A DNA stretch of 6,302 bases, taken from contig JAOPWG010000524.1 in NCBI GenBank assembly GCA_025965775.1, positions 1 to 6,302 of the forward strand. Reading direction: 5' to 3'. The DNA comes from Modestobacter sp. (GTDB lineage: Bacteria > Actinomycetota > Actinomycetes > Mycobacteriales > Geodermatophilaceae). Shown here in pieces: positions 1-4,790 of this stretch. The position numbers and the translations under genes are program-made. The notes beneath the pieces are model-generated. The model saw only the letters and a list, made by a program, of their open reading frames with translations, made no database searches and was not told where the DNA came from. The first letter of the stretch is position 1. Every line of letters starts with the position of its first letter.

Positions 1-587
1 TGCTCACCGGCCCACTGCGCCGAACGCAGGCTGGCACCGCCGTACCACATCCGCTGCCGCAACCCCGGCGAGTGCGGCTGCACCCGGTCGGACCACTCCT
101 CGACGACACCTTCCCGCCCGGAGAACGTGCTGGCCGGTGAGCCACCGATCAGCCGCAGCAGCCGGGATACCCGCGCGTAGCTGAAGTCCTCGACGTCGGC
201 GGTGTCGGGGTAGAGCGCGCCCCTGACGTCGTCCCAGTGCATGGGCGGCCCGACGCTGATACCGGGGTTGAGCCGGCCGCCGGAGAGGATGTCGACGGTG
301 GCCAGGTCCTCGGCCAGCCTCAGCGGGTTCTCCCAGCCCAGCGGGATGACGGCGGTGCCCAGTTCGATCCGCCGGGTGCGCTGCGTGGCAGCCGCGAGGA
401 CGGCGACCGGGGAGGAGATCCCGTACTGCAGGTGACGGTGCCGCAGCCAGGCGCTGTCGAAGCCGAGCTCCTCACCGAGCTCGATGATCGCCAGCGTCGT
501 CTCGTGTCCCGGACCGGGGTCGGCGCCGTCGAACAGGCCGATGGTGAGGAACCCCAGCTTCTGCAGCGGGACCGAGGGCGCAGGCAT
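1..587 (-). CDS. Luciferase-like (LLM class) flavin/F420-dependent oxidoreductase, N-terminal part
   Basis: This is the first 195 codons of a gene whose 3' end lies beyond base 1. The protein begins MPAPSVPLQKLGFLTIGLFD and follows the TIM-barrel plan of bacterial luciferase-like monooxygenases: an early beta strand (LGFLTIGLF, residues 11-19), an EELGFDSAWLRH segment (39-50), an LGTAVIPL strand (76-83) and the family's signature-like LSGGRLNPGISVG (101-113). Family members oxidise a substrate using FMNH2 or reduced F420 bound at the barrel mouth. The substrate cannot be read from the sequence, and F420 use is inferred from the likely actinomycete host. The ATG is well supported: a perfect AAGGAG (minus strand, bases 600-595) lies 7 bases upstream. 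The gene is 131 bases downstream of the lipoprotein gene on the same strand, so it is probably a separate unit. No frameshift is visible. Confidence 0.88.
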   Translation of the reverse strand, partial: MPAPSVPLQKLGFLTIGLFDGADPGPGHETTLAIIELGEELGFDSAWLRHRHLQYGISSPVAVLAAATQRTRRIELGTAVIPLGWENPLRLAEDLATVDILSGGRLNPGISVGPPMHWDDVRGALYPDTADVEDFSYARVSRLLRLIGGSPASTFSGREGVVEEWSDRVQPHSPGLRQRMWYGGASLRSAQWAGE

Positions 588-594
588 GCGACGA

Positions 595-600
595 CTCCTT
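595..600 (-). promoter_or_regulatory. Shine-Dalgarno of the luciferase-like oxidoreductase gene
   Basis: AAGGAG on the minus strand, 7 bases before the ATG at 587. It is the best ribosome binding site in the window and fixes the start of the truncated gene. Confidence 0.8.
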
Positions 601-688
601 CGTTGGTGCGCCGATGATCCCCCACGGGCCCCGGCGGCCCCTCAGGCGTGGTCGAGGACGTTCGCGCGGACCCGCTCGGCACGGGGAT

Positions 689-707
689 GGCCCACAGGCC
701 GGTGGCC
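689..707 (-). terminator. Weak stem-loop after the OmpA-lipoprotein gene
   Basis: Read on the minus strand, about 12 bases past the lipoprotein stop, GGCCAC (707-702) can pair with GTGGGCC (695-689) if one G is bulged, closing a 6-base loop. No T-run follows, as is common in high-GC actinomycetes. It sits where a terminator separating the three-gene operon from the oxidoreductase gene would be expected. In such GC-rich DNA short stems occur often by chance, so this is only a candidate. Confidence 0.22.
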
Positions 708-718
708 CAACCCGGGCG

Positions 719-1903
719 TCAGCCCAGCGCGCAGGTCACGTCCGCCGAGGCGCCGGCGAGCTCGATGACGACCTTCCGGTTGGCGGCTGCCTTGTCCGCG
801 ACGAGGTTGCCGTCCGCGTCGTGGTCCTGGACGTAGCCGGGGAACTCGCTGCCCAGTCCGGCGACGGTCATCCGGTCGGCCGGCACACCCAGGGCGACCA
901 GGACGTCGGCCACGGCCTGGGCACGCTGACGGCTCAGCGTCCGTCGTCCGGCGAGGTCGCCCACGTCCGCCGTCATCCCGGACACGGTGGCGGTGAATCC
1001 AGCGTCGACCATCCGCTGGGCGACCGGCTTCAGCGTCTGTGAGGCCGCGGCCGGGTCGACGAAGGTCGCGCTGTCCGGCTGGAACGCCACATCTCCCCCG
1101 GTGAGGGTCACCGTGCTCGCAGTGCACTGGACCCCGCTGCTGACCGGGACGACCGAGACCGCCGGGAGCCCCGGCGTCGCCGGGCCGCCCAGCGGCGACT
1201 CCTCCACGGTCACCGAGCCGGCGCCGGCAGCCTTCGCGACCGCGGTCCAGATGGCGACGAGGTTCGTGCGCTGCGCCCGGCCGACGGGCGGCTGTGGCGC
1301 CGCGGTGTCCCCGAGCCCCTCGAAGACGACGTCCGCACCCGCAAGATCCGGCAGCTCGTGGGCCGCCTGCAGGCCGGCCGCCAGCTCCGCCGGGTCGGCG
1401 TCCAGCAGGCCGGTGCGCCGGAAGTCGAGCGGGCCGACGGTGGAGAGCCCCGAGTCGACGACCACGATCGTGTGCGCGCCACCGGCCGAGGAGATCGACC
1501 GCGCCGCCTCGTCCAGAGCCGTGAGGAGGTCGGCCTCCTCGGCCTTCGCCGCGGCGGCGTCCAGGGCACCTGCCACCAGCCGTCGGTTCTTCGCCCAGTC
1601 CGCCTTCTTCGCCACGTCGTTCGCATCGCTGGCCAGCAGTGGTCCCGCCGCGTCGAGTGCGAACGGCGCTCCGTCCACCACGACCATCGCGAGGTAGGAC
1701 TGGGACCGGACCGCCGTCTCCAGTGCGTCCTGCGCCGCGCCGTCCAGACTCGGCGCCGGCATGTTGCTGTGCGCGCCGACGACGATCGCCAGCCCACCGC
1801 TCGGCTCGCTCGAGCCTGATCCGGAGCAGCCGGCCAGGCCGGCCACCAGGGCGAGGCTGCCGGCGCCGACGGTGAGGCGGCGCAGGACGGTGGAGGTGTG
1901 CAC
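719..1903 (-). CDS. Lipoprotein with VWA-like N-terminal region and C-terminal OmpA-like peptidoglycan-binding domain
   Basis: 394 residues from a GTG start; GAAGGGA (1915-1909) lies 5 bases upstream. The N-terminus is a lipoprotein signal: RR at 8-9, a hydrophobic stretch and the lipobox L-A-G-C with the lipidated Cys at 26, then a Gly/Ser-rich linker. Residues about 38-235 alternate hydrophobic strands (LAIVVGAHS, LAMVVVDGAPF, HTIVVVDSGLS) with helices. The DSGLS at 150-154 resembles the D-x-S-x-S metal site of von Willebrand A folds, but the third residue is Gly. Residues about 265-382 are OmpA/MotB-like: VAFQPDSATF, the LSRQRAQAV helix (323-331, Arg327 in the usual peptidoglycan-contact position), GLGSEFPG and terminal NRKVVIEL. 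Cys260 and Cys391 flank the domain and could form a disulfide. The expected role is membrane-anchored cell-wall binding outside the cell. It is the third gene of a probable operon, 38 bases after the four-helix membrane protein gene. The OmpA assignment is firm; VWA is tentative. Confidence 0.88.
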   Translation of the reverse strand: MHTSTVLRRLTVGAGSLALVAGLAGCSGSGSSEPSGGLAIVVGAHSNMPAPSLDGAAQDALETAVRSQSYLAMVVVDGAPFALDAAGPLLASDANDVAKKADWAKNRRLVAGALDAAAAKAEEADLLTALDEAARSISSAGGAHTIVVVDSGLSTVGPLDFRRTGLLDADPAELAAGLQAAHELPDLAGADVVFEGLGDTAAPQPPVGRAQRTNLVAIWTAVAKAAGAGSVTVEESPLGGPATPGLPAVSVVPVSSGVQCTASTVTLTGGDVAFQPDSATFVDPAAASQTLKPVAQRMVDAGFTATVSGMTADVGDLAGRRTLSRQRAQAVADVLVALGVPADRMTVAGLGSEFPGYVQDHDADGNLVADKAAANRKVVIELAGASADVTCALG

Positions 1904-1941
1904 GGGGTTCCCTTCGGGCAGCTGCGGTCGGACGGCGGGGC

Positions 1942-3291
1942 TCAGTGCGTCGCCTTCGGCCGTGGGTGACCGTTCAGCCGCATGACCGGCACGCCGAGCA
2001 GCGCGTCCAGGGACTTCCTCGGGCGGACCAGCGGCACGGCGTCGTCGGCCGGGAGGTCCGGCTGGGCGTCCGCCACCGGCTCGGGGCTCGACGGGTCGGT
2101 GCCCCGACCGGTGGTGACGGCGTTGGTGGCCGCCGGCTCACCGAGCAACCCGGCCAGGTGCAGCCGCGCGAGCTCCTTGAGCTCACCGATCTCCGCGGCG
2201 ACGCTGCGGGCGGCCCCCGCGGTCCGGTCCGCGACCCGCACCTCCTCCATGCGCGCGTTGGCGAGCAACCGCTCCGCCGCGAGCGCGGCCTGCTCGGTCG
2301 CCGCGACGGTCTCCCGCTGCTCCGTCAGCTGCCGGCGCAGCTTCCGGTAGGCCGCCATGCGCGGGTGGTGGACTGAGTAGCCGACCCAGAAGGCGAGGAA
2401 GCCCGAGGCCAGGAAGAGGCCGAGCAGCAGGAGCGCGGACAGCATCGGATCGGTGCCGGTGGAGGCTGCGGCGGGGTCCGCGCCGAAGGCGACGTCGCCA
2501 CTTCCGGCGTCGACGGCGGTGTACTGCGTCCGGACGTAGAAGGCGACCGCCCCCAGCAGCGCCCAGACCGACGCGAGCGCGATGACCGCGCTCCTGCCCA
2601 GGCCGCCCTGACCCTCGCGGGCGTTCTTCGCGGTGTGCCCGGCGAAGTGCATGATCGCGATCGAGGCGAAGGTGAACGACCCCACCAGGATCCAGGTGAC
2701 GACGCCGCTCTCCCGGAGCAGCCCGGCCAGGGTCATCCAGAAGGTGACGAAGTCACCGGCGCCGACCACGAGGAGCAGGAGCAGCATCGCCGGGCCGGAC
2801 CACCGGGGCGTGGTCAGGCCCTCCAACCGCTCCAGGTCCGGACGGCGGTGCCGCCGGTCGGGCTGCTGCTCGGGTGCGTCACCGGGGAGCAGCGCCTGCT
2901 CGTAGGCGGAGACCAGGCGCTCGGCGCGCTCCAGCTCGGTCCGGGCGGCGTCGGCACGCTGCCGGGCGCCGACGGCCGCGGCCTCGTGGTCACCGGTCGC
3001 CAGCTGCGCGACGGCGGCGTGCTCGGTGCCCGCCATGGTGGCGTGCGCCTGCCACTGGGGGTGCAGCGCGTCGAGCCAGCCGTCGAGGACGTCGCCGTTC
3101 CCGGCGTCCAGAGCGCCCTTGGCGTGCAGCTCGGTGACGACCTTGTTGACGGCGTCCCGGGCCGCCTCGGCCGACAGCCGCGGCGACAGGGCCGGGTCGA
3201 TCGGGCGGCGGAGGACCGAACCCTCGTCGCCGGCACCCAGGTGTGTGGGAGCCGTCTGCTGCTTGTCCGTGCGGGACCAGGGGCTGTTCAT
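1942..3291 (-). CDS. Four-helix membrane protein with cytoplasmic coiled coils, unknown function
   Basis: 449 residues, not recognised as a named family. Residues 1-165 are hydrophilic, with a helical, Ala/Glu/Arg-rich stretch at about 100-135 and a basic cluster (RRHRR, 146-150) before the membrane. Four hydrophobic segments follow: about 166-191, 196-217, 232-252 and 284-306. Basic residues before segment 1, between 2 and 3, and after 4 (HHPRMAAYRKLRR), with an acidic Gly/Ala-rich loop between 3 and 4, predict both ends in the cytoplasm. Residues 310-380 are a long charged helix, probably a coiled coil. The last 65 residues are Pro/Asp-rich and likely disordered, ending in a basic, His-tipped tail. 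Asp180 lies inside the first predicted helix. The ATG overlaps the upstream stop (ATGA, 3291-3288), implying translational coupling with the 239-residue protein. The OmpA-like lipoprotein gene follows after 38 bases. A scaffold or mechanical link across the membrane is an inference. Confidence 0.85.
   Translation of the reverse strand: MNSPWSRTDKQQTAPTHLGAGDEGSVLRRPIDPALSPRLSAEAARDAVNKVVTELHAKGALDAGNGDVLDGWLDALHPQWQAHATMAGTEHAAVAQLATGDHEAAAVGARQRADAARTELERAERLVSAYEQALLPGDAPEQQPDRRHRRPDLERLEGLTTPRWSGPAMLLLLLVVGAGDFVTFWMTLAGLLRESGVVTWILVGSFTFASIAIMHFAGHTAKNAREGQGGLGRSAVIALASVWALLGAVAFYVRTQYTAVDAGSGDVAFGADPAAASTGTDPMLSALLLLGLFLASGFLAFWVGYSVHHPRMAAYRKLRRQLTEQRETVAATEQAALAAERLLANARMEEVRVADRTAGAARSVAAEIGELKELARLHLAGLLGEPAATNAVTTGRGTDPSSPEPVADAQPDLPADDAVPLVRPRKSLDALLGVPVMRLNGHPRPKATH
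3288..3291 (-). other. ATGA stop-start overlap (translational coupling)
   Basis: On the minus strand the TGA of the 239-residue gene shares bases with the ATG of the membrane-protein gene. Such overlaps usually mean that the same ribosomes re-initiate, which supports one transcript and co-regulated production of the two proteins. Confidence 0.85.
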
Positions 3292-4007
3292 GCGGGGACT
3301 CCGGCTTCACGAGCGGACGGGAGGAGAGCGTCGGGGAGGGCCCACGTCGGGGCGGGGTACAGCTCGGTCCGCCACTCGTGGACGAGCGCCTCGCGATCGG
3401 GGTGCTTGTGCACGAGGGCGCGGCGGTAGATCGCGGCCTGCCGACGGACGACGTCGCCGTGCCGCAACACGCGGGAACAGGTGATCTCGGCGCGGTTCTG
3501 CCGGCGCGCCCGCAGCTGGGCCTGCTCGCCGAGCAGCCCGTCGACGGCCTGCTGCGCAGCGAGCCGGGCGGCCTGGGCTGCCTCGACCGCCCGGTCATGG
3601 GTGGCCTGGCGGCGCTGGCGGACGAGCGCCTCGGGCAGGTCCTGCTCGCCGGCCAGGCGGCGGGTCAGCTGTTGGCCGGTCAACGGGGTGGCGACGCGAA
3701 AGGCGTCGGCCGTCCGCTCCTCCAGCGCCGTGACCTGGGACGGCAGTTCGGCCTCGAGCCGGCCGAGCCGCACGTCGATCGGGCGGACGTCGGTGACGAA
3801 CCGGGTGCGCTCGCGCTCGCAGGCCTCGCCGTGCCGGGCCGCCAGGGCCTGCAGGACCGGCGTGGTGTCGATGCCCATGCCCAGCGGCAGCCCCGCCCGC
3901 CGGTCCGCGCGGGCATGCCAGCGCAGTGCGATCCGGGTCGGCCAGGAGATGCGTAGCGCGCGGTACGGACGGTCGAGCCGTCCGGTCCCCGACCTGGTGC
4001 CGGCCAC
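3288..4007 (-). CDS. Soluble helical/coiled-coil protein, unknown function
   Basis: 239 residues from a GTG start, preceded by GAGGGGG (4018-4012) four bases upstream. I do not recognise a family. There is no signal peptide or membrane helix. The first 45 residues are basic and contain several Trp/Arg pairs. Residues about 50-175 are rich in Ala, Glu, Arg and Gln with a heptad-like pattern (RLGRLEAELPSQVTALEE, then QAARLAAQQAVDGLLGEQAQL), suggesting one or two coiled coils. The C-terminal part (about 185-225) is different: aromatic and His-rich (YRRALVHKHPDREALVHEW, then TELYPAPTW), and could be a small folded module. It is the first gene of the probable operon and its stop overlaps the start of the membrane protein, so the two products are probably made in fixed ratio and may bind each other through their helices. 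Cytoplasmic location is inferred. The GTG could be replaced by an internal start, since the basic N-terminus lacks recognisable homology. Confidence 0.8.
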   Translation of the reverse strand: MAGTRSGTGRLDRPYRALRISWPTRIALRWHARADRRAGLPLGMGIDTTPVLQALAARHGEACERERTRFVTDVRPIDVRLGRLEAELPSQVTALEERTADAFRVATPLTGQQLTRRLAGEQDLPEALVRQRRQATHDRAVEAAQAARLAAQQAVDGLLGEQAQLRARRQNRAEITCSRVLRHGDVVRRQAAIYRRALVHKHPDREALVHEWRTELYPAPTWALPDALLPSAREAGVPA

Positions 4008-4063
4008 AGTTCCCCCTCGCCGGCCCCGCGGCCCGCTCGATCCGATGGACGCCGGACGTCGGG

Positions 4064-4079
4064 ACCCACTGCACTGGGT
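4064..4079. promoter_or_regulatory. Imperfect 16-base palindrome, possible operator
   Basis: ACCCACTGCACTGGGT pairs with its own reverse complement at seven of eight positions (only the C/C pair fails). It is 57 bases upstream of the start of the envelope operon, a position suited to a dimeric regulator. No known regulator motif is recognised, and no regulator gene is in the window. Confidence 0.3.
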
Positions 4080-4110
4080 GACCGCCGGCGCCGCCCAGCC
4101 CGGGAACGGA

Positions 4111-4122
4111 CCGATGGATCGG
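4111..4122. repeat. Short inverted repeat CCGAT-gg-ATCGG
   Basis: Two 5-base arms separated by two bases. The left half plus GGA also occurs at 4042-4049, giving a direct repeat spaced by 69 bases within the divergent region. It could be a binding site, but arms this short arise by chance. Confidence 0.2.
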
Positions 4123-4263
4123 CGCTTTCCGTGGCTGGACGGTCGGATACAAGCAGTTCCAGCGGTGCCGGTGGTGACTCAGCGTGAACATCCCACCAAA
4201 GGAGTGAGAGCCGGACCCGTGTCGTTACCCCGATCGGAGGGACGCCGCCGGAATCGGTGGAGG

Positions 4264-4269
4264 TACCTT
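4264..4269 (+). promoter_or_regulatory. Possible -10 element for leaderless MaoC transcript
   Basis: TACCTT fits the actinobacterial -10 consensus TANNNT and ends exactly 7 bases before the GTG start at 4277, which would place the transcription start at or next to the start codon. No clear -35 hexamer is visible upstream. The only purine-rich tract (GGAGG, 4259-4263) is 13 bases from the GTG, too far for a good ribosome binding site. Confidence 0.35.
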
Positions 4270-4276
4270 CGCCGTC

Positions 4277-4735
4277 GTGAGCGACCGCTGGTTCCAGGAC
4301 TACGTGCCGGGGACGACCTCCGAGTACGGCCCGATCCGGGTGGACGAGGAGGAGGTGGTCGACTTCGGCCGGCGGTTCGACCCGCAGCCCTTCCACGTCG
4401 ACGCCGAGGCGGCGTCGGCCGGGCCCTTCGGTGGTCTCATCGCCAGCGGCTGGCACACCTGCGCCTTGATGATGCGGCTGCTCGCCGACCAGTACCTGTC
4501 CCCGGTGTCCAGCCTCGGTTCCCCGGGCATCGACGAGCTGCGCTGGATCCAGCCCGTCCGGCCCGGCGACGAGCTGACGCTCCGGGCCACCGTCGACCAG
4601 GCCCGTCTCTCGCGCAGCAAACCGGACCGCGGCATCGTGCACACGCGGGTGGAACTGGTCGACCAGGCCGGAGCGGTGGTCCTGACCCTGCGGGCCATGA
4701 ACCTCATCCGCACCCGTCCGGACGGCGCCCGCTGA
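4277..4735 (+). CDS. MaoC-like hotdog dehydratase/hydratase
   Basis: 152 residues, the usual size of a single-domain MaoC-like (R)-specific enoyl-CoA hydratase. The hydratase motif is at residues 34-61: FDPQPFH supplies the catalytic Asp35 and His40 of the family's D-x-N-P-x-H pattern, with Gln in place of Asn, followed by A-x-x-A and FGGLIASGWHT, the usual Gly-rich substrate loop. IQPVRPGDELTLRATV (91-106) is the second typical strand region. Members hydrate or dehydrate an acyl-CoA-type thioester; the actual substrate is unknown. The start is the GTG at 4277, the first start after an in-frame TGA at 4205-4207. It has no well-placed ribosome binding site and may be leaderless. The gene stands alone upstream of the ADP-ribosylglycohydrolase fusion, from which it is separated by 55 bases holding a stem-loop, so a functional link to that gene is doubtful. 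Confidence 0.9.
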   Translation: MSDRWFQDYVPGTTSEYGPIRVDEEEVVDFGRRFDPQPFHVDAEAASAGPFGGLIASGWHTCALMMRLLADQYLSPVSSLGSPGIDELRWIQPVRPGDELTLRATVDQARLSRSKPDRGIVHTRVELVDQAGAVVLTLRAMNLIRTRPDGAR

Positions 4736-4737
4736 TC

Positions 4738-4766
4738 ACGGTCGTGCGTACACCTGCACGATCCGT
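4738..4766 (+). terminator. Stem-loop just after the MaoC gene
   Basis: Two bases after the MaoC stop, ACGGTCGTGC (4738-4747) pairs with GCACGA-T-CCGT (4756-4766): ten pairs with one bulged T and an 8-base loop (GTACACCT). No T-run follows, as is usual for actinomycete hairpin terminators. It may end or attenuate transcription before the downstream gene, or be an operator for it, since it ends 24 bases before that gene's ATG. Confidence 0.45.
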
Positions 4767-4781
4767 CGGCCGCCCCCCACC

Positions 4782-4786
4782 GGAGG
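4782..4786 (+). promoter_or_regulatory. Shine-Dalgarno of the ADP-ribosylglycohydrolase fusion gene
   Basis: GGAGG four bases before the ATG at 4791. It favours this start over the in-frame ATG at 4803, for which the distance would be 16 bases. Confidence 0.65.
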
Positions 4787-4790
4787 CCCG

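Larger units (their letters stand above)
4008..4276. promoter_or_regulatory. Divergent intergenic region carrying promoters of both gene sets
   Basis: 269 bases without a gene, between the minus-strand envelope operon and the plus-strand MaoC gene, so at least one promoter for each direction should lie here. I found no convincing -35/-10 pair for the minus strand. For the plus strand there is a TACCTT directly before the MaoC start. Repeats seen: an imperfect palindrome at 4064-4079, a short inverted repeat at 4111-4122, and the octamer CCGATGGA twice (4042-4049 and 4111-4118). An AAAGGAG at 4198-4204 resembles a ribosome binding site but is not followed by a credible short gene. Confidence 0.6.

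Noticed and set aside
626..640. GGGCC-CCGGC-GGCCC hairpin before the luciferase-like gene
   Set aside because: Only five G/C pairs in very GC-rich DNA; no flanking terminator or operator signal.
987..1697. Plus-strand open frame opposite the lipoprotein gene (236 codons)
   Set aside because: Low-complexity Ala/Ser/Arg product with no motif; the opposite strand has a clear signal peptide and OmpA domain.
719..4007. Calling the three-gene operon a Zorya defence system
   Set aside because: The OmpA protein is a lipoprotein without a membrane helix and no helicase or nuclease partner is present; only the general plan is similar.
4102..4128. GGAAC followed about 15 bases later by a CG-rich element as an ECF sigma-factor promoter
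   Set aside because: The downstream half (CGCTTT) does not match a known -10 well, and GGAAC is common in such sequence.
4198..4221. AAAGGAG followed by GTG codons at 4204 and 4219 as a small upstream gene
   Set aside because: The GTG at 4204 overlaps the tract and the one at 4219 is 14 bases away; the frame then runs out of frame through MaoC with no recognisable product.
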